From assembly GCA_905250125.1 (NCBI GenBank), contig CAJNOL010000632.1, forward strand, positions 1 through 64,000: a stretch of DNA of 64,000 nucleotides, in the 5' to 3' direction. The notes under the pieces were generated by a model. That model was given only the letters and a program-made list of their open reading frames with translations, did no database searches and was not told the origin of the DNA. Shown here piece after piece: positions 1 through 13,237 of the stretch. Source of the DNA: Rotaria sordida (Eukaryota; Rotifera; Eurotatoria; Philodinida; Philodinidae). A program made the translations under genes and the position numbers. Every line of letters begins with the position of its first letter. Within the stretch, counting starts at the first letter, position 1.

Positions 1-1883
1 TTGGTCCTTATTTATATTAGTTAAACTTGGAATAATATTTATCTTTAATTTATTATCAATAAATCCTGAATTATGTTCAATTTGTAGTTGTAGGACATTT
101 CTTGCTATAGAATTTTCTGTTGATATTAGATTTAATTGTACAAAACCTTATATTGTTTATAAAAAATAGCACATCTTACTATGTAAATGTAACTCTGATT
201 CTTAATACAGGTTCTGGTCGTAGTGCTTAATTGTTTCATTTTAATATTTGAGTGTAAAAAAAAAAACTATTGATCAATATTTATTTCATTTCTGACAGAA
301 ATATTTATTCATAAGTTAATTAATTTCTATCTAAAATATTTGTATTTTGTTTTCAGTAACATTTTTTAAAAATTATTCTCTTTCATCTAAGAAATAAATC
401 GTTAAATATTAAATTTAAATAATAAGATTAATTGAATTTTAAACCTTGAAAATATTGATAGTGATATAACTGACGAGAATAGATCGGTGTTCATTTAAGT
501 ATATGACATATTTGTATAGTATGAATATATTAAATAAATTAGTGAGCACTGATTCAAAAGATCTTTCTACTTAGTAAATAACTTATTGTATAAAAGATTA
601 AATGGTTGGTCAATATACCCCACGATATGAAATAATAGCTCACATGGGAATCGATCCATTTTCTCTGTTGTTGTTTTGTTGATTTGTGACAAAAAATGCT
701 ATTCATACATAAGTATCATCATATATAGCATAATATTTCATTGTCAATAATGTTATTATGCATCGAACGAGTATTGTTTTCTCCGTCAATTGTTAAACCA
801 TGAACGTTGACCTATCAGGAAATAGGAATGCAAAAGCAGACGGAAACATCGTTCTATTTCGAGTAGTTCAAAGTTTTTCATAATCTTCAACAAAAACTTG
901 ATTTTCTCTTGTCGACTATTTGATAAACAAACAACGATCGATTTGAAGAGTTTTATGAAGCTTTCATTCTAATAATATGAATGTACTTAACTTTGACATT
1001 TCTCATAACGTTCATTGTTGTATCGAAAAGCATATTAGTGCCATCTTGACATTGAAACTGAATAATACAATGCTATTTTTTTAAATATTTTGTATAGATA
1101 TACATAAAAATAAGTTTTTAGTACAATCAAGACACGGAGTTCAAAATTGATCACATGATGAAACTATCGTACTAGCTGTCTAAAGCATTCGTTCTATCTG
1201 AAATTATCATTACGTATAAAAGAAAATGTTTCGATTCAAATGAATTTAAAAGTTTTCCAACAAAATGTTTATAGATATCTCGATATGAAATCTAGGTATT
1301 TTTTTGTTTCTTTCTGTTAATTTACGACGAACACATCGAACTATTGTGCGACGTATTCATCATTTCCACACATAAGATATATCTAGGAATATAGCCCGAA
1401 AATTTTAGGTCATAATACTATCTTGTTATTGAATTATTGAATTTTTACAAAACATGAAAAATAGCAAAAATTGATTTCATATGTAATGAATTTATTTTTT
1501 ATCCCTATTTATGCTGAAGTGTTTTCAAAATAAAAATATCCCTATGTAGTAGTTTTTATCCTGCTCTATCTATTACAAAAAGAATTGGACCAAAAAGTGA
1601 ATTATAGAGGGACAAAAATAATATTGCAAAAAGAGGTAAGTTTTTTTTGGGGGGGCCATCCTGTATCATAAAAGACACAAGAATAATATCGTAAATAGAA
1701 TGAAAAGCTAGTTTTATTTGACACTATACTCAAGCATTATATAATTGTTTACAATTATGTTTGTTTCAACTCTACAGATACATACTAGAGGTCTTTGCTT
1801 TGATCAAAGAATAAAGATTTTTATTTAATATAATATAATTTGATATTAGAGTAAGATTGTTTTATTCTTAAAAAAAAACATTT
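1..1883. other. Gene-free region downstream of HAUS3
   Basis: I find no coding pattern on either strand in this A+T-rich stretch. A C/G-run at about 1640-1656 followed by a 'ccatcctgtat' motif resembles the end of a small DNA transposon, but no partner end was found. The plus-strand tttatt at 1861-1866 reads as AATAAA on the minus strand, about 18 bases after the HAUS3 stop, and is a likely polyadenylation signal. Confidence 0.5.
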
Positions 1884-4800
1884 TTAGTCTTTAATTGTTG
1901 TGATAAGATTTTTCCATTCATTTGTTCTAATTTGAATAAGATTATCAAGTTCAATTGATAAATCATTTGCTTTTGGTCGAAAATCTTCATTTTGTCGATT
2001 AATATAATCAAGAAATGAATCAACAATTGAATTACTAGGAAAATAAATAATAAAATCAAAATAAAATTTTTCTTATTTTTTGTTTTTTTTTTACTTTTTT
2101 GAAAAATCATTTTCAATTTGTTTAACTCTTTCGATTAAATTTTTAATATTTAAATCAATATTTAAATCTTGTTTAGGTTGTTTAATATCAATTGTTGAAG
2201 TTGTAGATTTCGAATTTTCAATTATCATTTTAATATAATTAATTATCCTATTCATTTGTTCTGTTGTTTGATCAATAAGTGATAATCTATGTTCAAGTAA
2301 ACCATCAACTAATTTAGAAAAATTTATATGTTGATTAAGACTATCAAGTATAATTTGTTGTTTTAAAGCTAGACGATTATCATTTGTATATTGTTTTTCA
2401 AGAATATTTAAATAAATTGTTTCAAGTGAATGTTCATGACGTGATAAATATATATTAAATAATTGAGTTTCATATTGTGTACGTTGTTGTTGATGAACAA
2501 TAGATTTTGAACCAAGACGATCTGTTAATTTTCTTTGAAAGAAATTATTTATTTATTTATTTATTTTTAATAAGAAAATCGATTATTGAAATTTTTTTTA
2601 CTTAAGATCATCAATTGGTGTTGAATCAAAATATTTTTTTAATTGTGTACATAATTGTAATTGAGATTTAAGTGTATCAAATTCAACATTAGCTAAAGCT
2701 GATTCGACTTCTAATCGAACAAGTCTTCATGAAAAAAAAAACACACGACAAAATAAAAATAATAACAATTATGAAATCGTTTTAATCTTGTTTATTTTGT
2801 ATATATCTCAAAAGAAAATATTCTCAAACAAATAATCATCATTTACATTCCTTCTCTTTATCTTCGAAGAAATTGAAGTTGAGAATTTTTTTTTCTCTGA
2901 AAAGAATAATCTTCATTTTTATATAGAAACTTCGAATGGCTCTATGAATCATTGTCATAGAACAATGAAAGAGAAAAATTTAGTAAAAATTGATTATCAC
3001 TTTTCTTGTAGATCATACAAGTGCTAATAGAAATACACAAGATCAGATTATTGAAAAGAAGCATCATAAATCTGAACTCCTTTCGTCTTAGTTTTACTGT
3101 GTTCTATATATAGTTAAGCAATAAACTTAAATGGTGTTTGACCGATGAAAATGTTACCTCGTCAGTATACACAGTAAGAGGAACTGAGGTTCTCAATTTA
3201 AACATAAAAATACGTAAGAGCGAACCATCCAAGCTGATACCTACCATTTGAACTCATATTAGACCTACAAGAACTGCTGTATGAGACTAGCAAAAGTCTG
3301 AATAGGGTCGTCTCTATGGATCATTCGAACCGAGCTATGATTGTTTTACTGAATTTTCGCTGAAAATAATGTTCTGTTGTCGACATATTGAATTTTCAAG
3401 TAAATTCAATTTTTGAACCATGCCTGTAGTAAATGAACATTGTTTTAAAAATTTGATATCTCGACAACAGAACACTGTTTTCGGCTGATATTTTTAGAAT
3501 ACTCTACAAGTTATTCGATCTATATATGGACAAAAATTTCACGTGGAAATTCTGTTACTTCTTTGTAGGTCCAATATGAGCTCAAACGACAGGTATCAGT
3601 TTGAGTGGTTTCCTCATTACAGAAAATGATGCGTTATATAAATCTTATGTGCGAAAAGCTATAATGGTTTCCTTAGAAGAGCCAATCCTTTCCTTGTGGA
3701 TGAAATCCACTAATAATAAAACTTTGAATCTTCTTTAAACAGTAACGTTATGCACTTGTCTTAAGAATTGAAATGAAAGGAGTTGTTTTGATGGTGTTTT
3801 TTAAAGAAATAAAATGAAAAATATCTGTAACATTGCAGTTTCTATTAGTGTTCAGTAGCCGGGTTAATTCGAGCGTCGGGTATGACAAATATATCGGATC
3901 GGGTACCGAGTATGATCTCATATCCGAAGGGCCGATCCATCGATTAATCGGATATCCACGGTTCAAAACTTTTTTACTTTTGCAAACTGCTAATTTATAG
4001 AAAAGTATAGGAGTGAAAAAAACTGATTTGATCACTATTGACCAATTTGCTGTACTTGAGAACAAATCACAGAGATGAAAAGCAATATTGTTCTATGAAA
4101 ATAATTCATTTTTAATGAATATTCATCTACAGATGATGATGAAGTAAATGAATACATGAAGAGAAAAATGAATTATCAAAAAGGTGAACATGTAAAACAT
4201 TCATGTATGTATCCACAATTAGAATGTTTGACATTAACACTACGTTTCATTCCAGTGTCATCAGCAACAAACAAACGTATACTTAACGAAATTGATCAGA
4301 CTTTGACATGATCTCGGTGTTTTTGTTACTGTTTATAGAAGAAACTAAATAGTATACTTTTTCATATAAAATAAAAGTGTGAAAACCGTACTATGACTGT
4401 GAGGGTATTTGTCGGATGTCGACTAGCTCTGGTCGTTTACCGGGTACAGCTATCCAGATCCGGTTGTGAAAAGTTGTACCCGTTCAGGACAGTAATATCT
4501 ATGTATCATTCACTGAAATATGATTACTGTTTCAATTCAGCAGTCATGTTGTGCTAAAAGTCATTATTATCGATGAACATCGTTTTGAATTTATTCGTAA
4601 TTTTCATAGAATATCGTGTTTTTTGGTCATCTGAAAGCTTTTTCAAATCTGTTAGATTCGAAATTTTCTTATTTCTTGAGTGTGAGATATACACAAAATA
4701 ATCAATATGTAGTACATTAAGTAGTTTTTTTTTATTGATTGCAATACATACTTAACAGTTCGATTATTTAATTGTGTAATAAGATCAATGCTAGGATTTT

Positions 4801-5642
4801 GTTCAAATGTAATTTCATCAGTCTAAGATAGAAAGAAGAATTTATTTTTATTATTATTATGGAATTTTTTCTACCCAAATATTTTGAAGAATAGATAAAT
4901 AATTTCTTTCCATTTGTATAAAATTCATTCCAATTTGTTGAAAATTATTTATATTTGTTGTTGTTGTCTGAAGAAGATTTTGTGGTGATGACTAAATAAT
5001 AAGATTTAAAAAAAATTTTTAATCTATGTTTTTTTTACAAGTTGTAATAATTGTTCAATTTGTCGACGTGTTTCACGAATTTTTTCTTTTGCTTTTGGAC
5101 CTTTCATTAATAAAGTTTTATATTGTTGTTGTTTCCAATTTAATTGACATTTTAATGCTTGTGTTTGAGCTTTAATACATGAATATTGTTCAGTTAAATT
5201 TCGTTGATAATTTGTCCATGGAATAACCATTTTTCTTATTTTAAAAACAAAAAAGAAAACGATAAATATATTTATTGAAAAAATCTTTTTTTTTTCAATT
5301 TACCCATTATCAAGTGAAATAAGAATATCGAGAAGTTTTTGTCGTTCATCATTATTTTCAATTACATCATTACTAACTAAAGCATATCTATGAAAATAAA
5401 AAAAAGAACATAGACAAATCTACAATTATAATTCGTTCTTTTTTTCTTTCTCAATCAAACCTTGTTAATTCATCTTCAGTTAAAAAATTTTCATTCGATA
5501 AATTTTTAACAATCCATGTAAGAAATAGTTCAAGACCTGGTTGATAAACAAACCAATCGAAATTATATGGTTCATATTGATTAATGCCTGGATAATGAAT
5601 TTGTTTTAATAGATTATAGAATGCAATACCAAAATTTGACAT
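1884..5642 (-). CDS. HAUS3: HAUS augmin-like complex subunit 3 (HAUS3)
   Basis: Augmin is an eight-subunit complex that recruits gamma-tubulin to the sides of existing microtubules in spindles and at centrosomes; HAUS3 is a coiled-coil structural subunit. The first exon (5461-5642) encodes an N-terminus with the HAUS3 hallmark: a short helix with YPG, then 'FDWFVYQPGLELFLTWI' and 'NENFLTEDEL', matching the family's FDWLF...FLKWF...LSEKEL pattern. Later exons are long, charged, Leu/Gln-rich helices expected to form coiled coils. Eight exons join in phase: 5461-5642, 5304-5387, 5039-5234, 4875-4991, 4752-4822, 2602-2724, 2095-2532 and 1884-2034, giving about 453 residues. That is shorter than vertebrate HAUS3 (about 600). 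The exon 5 donor was placed at AA|GTATGT because the nearer GT puts exon 6 out of frame. The intron 2725-4751 is exceptionally long and holds a palindrome. Confidence 0.88.
3220..3614. repeat. Foldback (palindromic) element in HAUS3 intron 5
   Basis: The two halves are inverted copies about a centre near 3425. The left arm 'gctgatacctaccatttgaa' (about 3231-3250) pairs with a right arm near 3580-3605 containing 'caaacgacaggtatcagttt'. Inner arms share 'tgttctgttgtcgaca' against 'tatctcgacaacagaacac'. Divergence between arms is roughly 15 percent by eye. No coding capacity is seen. It is likely a non-autonomous MITE or foldback transposon. Confidence 0.75.
3850..4500. repeat. Possible decayed transposon, GC-richer part of HAUS3 intron 5
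   Basis: Two patches, about 3855-3965 and 4395-4492, are richer in G+C than their surroundings and repeat variants of 'cgggta/gggtac' in direct and inverted form. Such arrays often occur in the subterminal regions of hAT-type elements. I could not define terminal inverted repeats or a target duplication, so the call is tentative. Confidence 0.3.
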
Positions 5643-6813
5643 TATAGATTCTATTATCCTTTATTTGAAATATATCATCTTTTGAAATCATAGAGAACAC
5701 ATTGACTGAACATGTCCATTGAAAATTTTTCTATTGTTTAAATGTGCGCGTTTCCCATATCATAGAACATTATCTTTTCTTTTCGACTAACTAATTTTCT
5801 TCAAACTAATTTTCTCATTTATTATTATAAAAATTTTTTTTGTTAATTTTAATTTTATATGTTAATGTGGATGTCGCTACTATCATTAAGTAATGTATTG
5901 GATATTTTTTTTTTTATATTGATCGATATGCATATATTTTTTATCGTTCTTCAATATGAAATATTTCTCTCATACTGAATTTTTTGCTCGTATATAATTA
6001 GTAATACCTATGCATTCCCACGCTCGTGTTCTTTTTCTCATACCGTACTGTTGAAAATCGTAGATACAACTTATTTTTTTCGCTCTATAGAGTGTATTGA
6101 CTTTTATTAAACGAATGAATACAATTATTATTGTATGTATTTTTGTTATGAAGATTCTTTTTTTAGATATAATTGTGTAGATAGTTAAACTATGTCCACA
6201 TAATACATGAAATAATCGATCTATTAGAAATATTTATACTTTGACAAAAAGAAAACATCTATAAGCATTAAAACAATTCATTTCCCAATCATCATAATAT
6301 CCTCGTAAGGTACGAAAAACTATTTTATTTGCTTTATGATTGTTCCTTGTTTTTTGTTTGCTAGAGTATTTAAGAGTGGTTTATTATGATGACAAAAAAA
6401 AACTATATATACATCGAGATATAATATTCACAAAACTAATAGAAAAAAATCTTTTTCAAGAAAAACGAGTAAATATATAATTTTAGTAATAACAATTCTT
6501 AATGAAGTTGAAACTTAGCTGAAAAAAAAAGTATCATTGTAGTCATAAGCATAATGATGTTGCAAATAAAGTTTATTTCTTCTTTAAATATATGATTAAT
6601 CCACTTTGTAATAATCCACATGAATATGATCATATTTCAAAATAAGACAGATGTAAATGCGTATATCATTATAAATGGCTATGATGAATTAATCTATTCT
6701 AGTTATTTTCAGAATATAAAAATGATTAATCAATCAATATTGGTTGTCTAAAGTAAATAATAACAGGCTTATAAACATTATGAATTATTTATTGAAACAT
6801 ATTTCAAATAATA
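5643..6813. other. Intergenic region upstream of HAUS3
   Basis: This is the start of the divergent spacer between HAUS3 (minus) and the proprotein convertase (plus). It is very A+T-rich, with no coding pattern or clear repeat. The HAUS3 promoter presumably lies just above 5642, but no specific motif can be supported. Confidence 0.45.
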
Positions 6814-7542
6814 TACATGGCGGTTCAAGGGTAAGGGAACAAAGAATTTTTTTTTATTTCTTCTTTCTACCTGATTAATTACGTTTCATATTTATATTAA
6901 CATATGCTGGATGATCAGCGACGTATTTAGGGGGGAGAATAGGGGGACCGATCCCCCCCTAACATGTTTAAATACCTGAAGGGGGGGGGGGGGTACGGGT
7001 TTATTATTTTTCCCAACTTAAAAATTACCTTTTTTCTATGGCGATCCCCCCCTAAAAAAATTCTTAGATACGTCGCTGTGGATGATACTAGTAAAAAATG
7101 TAGTATATTCTTAGTCTTTGGATGCAATAATTTATTCAAAAGTGTACAAAGAAATCTTACTACTCGTCTGTAATTGTAAGAGAAATTCGATGTTTTTCGA
7201 TTTGCATAGTTTTGTCTGCTGAGCTCGATCTATGAAATGAATCCAATTTAATTATGTTTTCTACTGATTTGTTCTGAAAGAGGTCAAAATTAATTAAATG
7301 AAATAACCAGACAGAACTATGGGAATCGAAAAACATCGAATTTCTCTTGCAATCACAGACGAACGGTAAAATATATTTGCAAACTTTTTGAACAAATTAT
7401 TGTACTCAAAGGCTGATCATTTATTATATTTTTGACTAGTATTACCTAGTATATGTGGTATAAATATGAGACCTAACTAATCATGTACAAAGAAGAAATC
7501 AAAAAAAAATCCTGTGTTCCCTTACTTTTGGGCCACTCTGCA
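6814..7542. mobile_element. Tc1/mariner-like foldback element with a nested hAT MITE
   Basis: This is a near-complete palindrome. The left end 'ttcaagggtaagggaac' (6824-6840) mirrors the right end 'gttcccttacttttgggcca' (about 7515-7534). An inner pair is 'aattcgatgtttttcgatt' (about 7185-7203) against 'aatcgaaaaacatcgaattt' (about 7325-7344). The ends, reading 'gtggcccaaaagtaaggga', resemble Tc1-like termini. No transposase frame remains. The left arm is longer than the right only because another element (6916-7078) is inserted in it. Without that insert and its 8-base duplication the element is about 558 bases. Confidence 0.78.
6916..7078. mobile_element. hAT-type MITE with 8-base target duplication
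   Basis: The element is 163 bases long. Its ends are perfect inverted repeats (cagcgacgta ... tacgtcgctg), followed inside by G/C-run arms, and it is flanked by identical 8-base copies 'tggatgat' at 6908-6915 and 7079-7086. An 8-base duplication and a CAG-type terminus are diagnostic of hAT transposition. The mirror position in the other arm of the host palindrome lacks the insert, so this is a clean insertion into an older element. It does not code for its own transposase. Confidence 0.92.
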
Positions 7543-8165
7543 TTTTTATTTATTTATTAGATTAATAAGTCTTATTTGAAATATCAAAGCTGTGAGGCAT
7601 TGCATATTGACCTTTTTTTAACGAGCTTTGGTTGGTTGCTAAGCAAATGATATATGTACTACGTGAGAAATTTAATCCGATTTATTCAGATTGTGATTTG
7701 TTTTATCAAATCGAAAATTTTAATATTATTCAGCAAGTCAAGTAAATATTATTAAATCGTTTCTTTTTTTTTTAAATAACAGTCAATTATCAGTTGATGA
7801 TTTCATCTAGAATTTCAGATTTATATTCTGAAAATAAATACTATTCATTATTTCTTGTGATAACAAGAGTTGAATACATCATCTCTATGCAGCACAATTG
7901 ATAAAAGAAAAATTCATAGTATGTTTTCTTATATTGATCTGCAATACAAATTCGTTTTAATAGAATTGCTAGTATCCTTAATCATGTTTATTGGAATTAG
8001 ATAATTAATTATCTAAACTAAACAGTTTATATTCAATTTAAATTGACTGTATTTTTTTGTAAATCATTACTTCAAAGTAAACGAATATAATTAATGTCTA
8101 TTATATTTTATTCTAGAATTTAATATTAATCATAATATTTATATCTATCGATTTCTGATATCTAG
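7543..8165. other. Upstream region of the proprotein convertase gene
   Basis: This is an A+T-rich spacer with no recognisable gene or repeat. It ends in 'gatatctag' directly before the ATG at 8166, which could act as a 3' splice acceptor for a 5' UTR intron or a trans-spliced leader. That role is inference only. Confidence 0.4.
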
Positions 8166-11090
8166 ATGTTGATAAATGTATTTAAAAGAAAAATTTTACA
8201 ATTATTATTTATTTTTCTTTTATTGGTATACATTTTAAACATAAATGCATCTGAACAAACAGATGATGAAGAAGAAATCATGGATATTGGTATTCGTTTA
8301 ACAGGTAACCATCGTGATTCTCTTATAGCTGATCTTATTGCTGAAGAAAGGGATATTCTTAATGCTGGACATGTAAGTCAATGAGAATGATAATAAAGAA
8401 AAACAAAAAAAAAAAGTTCTTTTTTTCTTTATGTTTCATAGATTGAGGGTATTAATTTATATCATTTTCATGTTCGTCGACAGCGTAATCATCGATCTAA
8501 ACGTTCACTTGATGAAACAATTGAAGATTTAAAACGAGACGAACGAGTAAACTTACATATGAAATTAATAATAGATATTTATAGAAATTTAATATTTATA
8601 TTAGATTGAATTTATAGCTGTGGGTAAACCATTAATAAGACAAAAACGTGAATTTGAAGATAATGATAGATTGACAGAAGTTTTCAAAGAACATCACCAA
8701 TCAATTAATTCTGAAACAGATAATTTGAAATTAGAAATGTCATTTGATGATGTATTATATAGTAAACAATGGTATTTGGTAAGTCATTATTATAACAATA
8801 ATAATTAATAAAAATGATCTATTTAGGAAAATAAAGGTCAATTAGGTACACCATCTAATCATGATCTTAATATTGCACCAGCTTGGCGTGCTGGATATTG
8901 TGGTAAAGGTATAACAATTTGTATTGTAGATGATGGGCTCGATCATCCACATCCAGAATTAGCTGATCATTATGTAAGTTTCTATTTGAAATTATTTTTT
9001 ATTCGAATACAAAATGGATAAAAAAAGAGAAAGGTTTTGTTATGTTTTATAATATGATTGAAAAATAAGAAAAACTATCAAAGAATGAATTGAGTATTTA
9101 TTTCTTTCGATACGAATAGCAACCTCAGTTCAGTTATGATTTAAATGATCTTAATGACCTTAAACATGATCCAGCTCCACGAACATATGATGGTCAGAAT
9201 AAGTAAGAGAAATATGCTAAACTGAACATGACTTTTTATGAATTAGTCTAACTATTCTGACATATTTATCAATGCTTTTATCATATGCTTCATTCGCTTG
9301 AGCTATTCTTGTTTTTTTGTATGTCTACATGATGATGTTTCTGTTTTTTTATTTTAGTCATGGTACTCGATGTGCTGGAGCAGCATGTGGTAAAGCAAAT
9401 AATGAACTATGTGGAGTTGGTGTTGCATATTGTTCAAATAGTGCTGGTTAGAGAAAATAGAAAATACATATCTTCTTAGCGACAATATAAAGTTTTTATA
9501 TTTAAATTTAGGTATTCGAGTTCTTGATGGACGTGTTACAACATTACTTGAAGCTCGTGCTTTAACATTATTTGCGGCTGATATTCATATTAAAAGTGCT
9601 TCATGGGGGTAAATTATGTATAATTTAATTATTAAAAAACAACGGTTCAATTTATTTAGACCAACTGATGATGGAACGAAACTAGAAGCACCTGGCCATT
9701 TAGTTAATGAAGCTCTCAATTATGGTGTTACGAAAGTAAGTAGTTGTCTTTTTCGAAGATTTCATATAATTATTGTTCTAATTCAAGGGACGTCATGGTA
9801 AAGGTTTGATATATGTTTGGGCAGCGGGTAATGGAGGTGGAGCTGGTGACGATTGTGGTGCTGATGGTTATGTATCACATCATAATGTTATATCAATTGG
9901 TTCAATTAATCATTTAGGTAAATCAACATATTTCGGTGAACGTTGCACATCAACAATGGCTGTTGCTTATACCGGTGGTAAACATTCAAAATTATCCGAT
10001 GAAACAACGATGCCAATAGGTGTAGTTGCACCTGATGTTGGTGGAAAATGTACAACAAGTTTTTTTGGAACATCCGGTGCCGCACCAGTTGCAGCTGGTG
10101 CATTTGCATTAGTATTGGAAGCTAATTCTGAATTAGGTTATCGTGATTTAATGTATATTGTTGCTCTAACAGCTCGAATACCGACTTTATCTGAAACTGA
10201 TGACTGGATTATCAATGGAGCTGGTTTTCATGTTAGTGATAGATTTGGTTTTGGTGTATTAGATGTTGGACAAATGACATCTTTAGCACAAAATTGGACT
10301 AATGTGCAATCAAGATATGAATGTTATCATGAATCTAAACGTGTTCCTCGGTAAGAATAATAGATAATTTATTTTCAAGTTTTTATTTTACTTTACTTTA
10401 TTTTAATTTTTCAGTGAATTAAAGATTGGTAGAACTGTTGAAATATCAATTAATGTTAAAGAATGTGAAAATGTATCAAGTATTGAACATGTAGTAGCTA
10501 ATCTTTCATATAGTTTTCATCGTCGCGGAGATGTTAAAATTACACTTATATCACCAAGTCTGACACCATCAGAATTAATTTCATATCGTGATAAGGATGC
10601 TACAAATAAAAGTATATATTAAATTACAAATATATCATTATTGATATTTTGTTTTTCTATTTTAGGTGTAGAATATTTTCCATTTATGTCAGTTCATTGT
10701 TGGGGTGAATCTCCAATTGGTCGTTGGACATTACGTATGGAAACTCGTGACCCAGAAAATAAGGAATCAATAAAATCAGCTTTAGAATATGGAGATGTAG
10801 GTGAATTAAGTTATTTTGGTTTACGTATTTATGGTTCAAATAATCCTGATGATCAAAATCATGAAAAATCAATGAAACGAGAACATCGTTTTTCTTTTGT
10901 TCCAACACAAAATGATATTGAATTGATTTATAAACGTGAATTTGCTGCACGTACATCACCAAATATTATGCAAAAACGTCATTATCAAAATTTTATTAAA
11001 CAACGACAAATTCAAAAACAACAGGAAAAAAATAAAATTCAACAAGATCGATCATATTTTGGGTTTTTTCGCCGAATGTTTGGTTTTTAA
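8166..11090 (+). CDS. Furin-like proprotein convertase (kexin/subtilisin family S8B)
   Basis: This is a calcium-dependent serine endoprotease of the secretory pathway that cuts precursors after paired basic residues. Eleven exons join in phase to about 720 residues: 8166-8372, 8442-8546, 8605-8778, 8827-8973, 9120-9202, 9358-9447, 9512-9608, 9661-9735, 9788-10350, 10415-10611 and 10666-11090. A hydrophobic signal segment lies at residues 8-28. The propeptide has two processing sites, RSKR (87-90) and RQKR (116-119). The catalytic triad is Asp197 (VDDGLDHPHPEL), His240 (HGTRCAGA) and Ser422 (GTSGAAPVAAG). The oxyanion residue is Asn341 (AAGNGG), as in furin and PC1; PC2 has Asp there. A P domain follows with HCWGESPIGRWTL. 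The C-terminus is basic, Gln-rich and amphipathic, with no Cys-rich or transmembrane segment, so the enzyme is probably luminal or secreted. The exact orthology group is not resolved. Confidence 0.92.
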
Positions 11091-13237
11091 AATTTATTGT
11101 GATATGATTTAATTACCTTAGTCTTTCTTATACATATGTGAAATAACTACCTGCGATTGAAGTATATTTTTGTTCGGCCTTTGATCACAAATCAAACAAC
11201 AGTTGTGAAAGATTTCATGTTTTTTATGTCCAGTATAACTTATTCACATATTTTATTGATTTAATTGTTTCTTTATTCTTAATATTGAACAAAATAAATA
11301 TGCTAATCAATTCAGTAGAATCTCTTTTATTATTTATTAAGAAAAAATTTTAGTTATATGATCATAACAATAAATTGATCTTTTCAAAAAACAATTCAAC
11401 AGAATACATACGAATACAAAGAGAGATATTTGCGTACAAATTTTGTAAATGATTTTTTTGTTTCTTTGTAAAGAATAACCATAAAATAAATATTTATATC
11501 ATATGCATTAAGTTTTGTTTCTATACATGTGAATATTAATATAATTCTCTTGTTCATGTTGAACTTTTAATCAATTTGATTGTAAAGCAATATTTGTTAT
11601 GATACTATGAGATCATTCAGGAATAAAAAAAAACACTACTGACTATCTTTCGATAACTTTGAAATATGAGGTGATGCTTAATGGAAGATTCAGTGGCCTG
11701 ATATCTTCTCTACAACTAATACCAGCTGTAGCTCTTGGCAGAAGGCTAACCCGACACCAAATTCTTGCGCTTAATTGTTTGAGCTCACCATAACCACTAA
11801 TTAACCATAAGGATAGGTGTATGTTAGAGCGTAGTTAGCATGCTTTCGAGCGAATGATCCGAGACAAAATGGTGCTTAGTGACTTTCCCAGGGTCATACC
11901 ATGGCTATTGATATAGAAGTCAAAAATAACGGAAGGAACTTAAGAGAGCATCCGTGAAGCCATCAAGAAACCAAAGCACTCATCAAATTTTAGTTGTTTG
12001 ATTTGATATCATCATCTTCTTCAACATCATTTAACACCTCTAAATACAAATTTTTAGTGTATTGAGTTGAACTGAAGAAAAGTTAGTCTTGTATGACTTT
12101 CGGGCACTCACTAGTATATTTCAAAATTATCGTCAAAAATTAATCTTCTAAAATTGAGTATTTTCAAATAATAACAAGTTAACGAAATTTTTTGTGCAAT
12201 ATACCAAAAGATAGAGTGTCGAAAGCTGAACAAAATTAGCTATTTACATATTATATTTCTATCGATGAATCCATAGGTATCTATTAAATACTATACATGA
12301 CTAGTCATTTTTTGAGTGAAAAGTATGTCAATTTTTTACAGTGTATCAACTGTCATTCAGTCATTTTAAAAGATCCGACACTGATTTTCATATATGTTAT
12401 ACAGCTTTGTTTCCTTTACAAAATGGTTTTTAAAAAAAAACTTTAAAAAAAATTTTAGAATGGTGTCGAAAAGTGTGTTCCAATGTTGACTTTCAAGCAG
12501 CATTTTATACAAAAAATTTACTATGAATGTTTTTTTTTCTGATAAAAATAGAACTTTTAATAAATATATGACTTTTCTTCGGAACTTTCCATAGAGATAC
12601 GATATATTTCAATGAATATGTGCTATATATAAACTAACGAATCAACACTCATTGTCTTCTATGGAAGCAAGATTAATTAGCTAATTCGAGATATCATGAC
12701 AATGTGTGAAAACATATAGAAATTAGTATTGTACAAAAATTACTAATTTATATATTCTTTAGTGTTCGCATATGCTTTTAGGATAGTTATAGTATGACTA
12801 AGATACTTGTCTACCTACATCATACAAAACAGGCTTGTTAGCCACGGTAAAAAAATCGTTTCCGTGTTTATTCTCTTCAGCATGTAGAGCCCATTCTGTT
12901 TGAAGAGGAAGAACATACTAGAAAGACCAGTATCCCTATATTTCCTAAGAGCATAACTTGGAAAATCCGTACTTAGGCAAATATGATTCTTTTTCTTGAT
13001 CTCTAGTACGGAATAGTAATGACTGAATTAAATATTCGGTTAATACTATGTTATTCAATACGAAACATTCAGAATTAAATTTCTAATCAAACAATATCCG
13101 AAAACATATGAGATTATTATTTAATGATTTCTTATTGCAATTTCTTTCATTTTTCTATGTACGAAAGGAAAAAATATTGAAATATGAGTTCGTTATAACA
13201 TTGTTATAAATATCGTTTATCTTGCATTGTCATACGA
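11091..13237. other. Intergenic region between two convergent genes
   Basis: This separates the 3' ends of the convertase (plus) and NME5-like (minus) genes. Most is featureless A+T-rich sequence. A patch at about 11660-11990 is clearly richer in G+C and has more even base composition, but every frame is broken by stops and no inverted ends were found. It may be an old retroelement or pseudogene fragment. Confidence 0.4.

Noticed and set aside
6927-7173. Overlapping ORFs on both strands around the G/C runs at 6940-7050
   Set aside because: They lie inside the hAT MITE and flanking palindrome; their Pro/Gly-rich products come from the C/G-run arms, not from a gene.
11660-11990. G+C-richer patch considered as an exon or retroelement
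   Set aside because: All six frames are interrupted and no family motif could be read, so it is only described as unresolved spacer.
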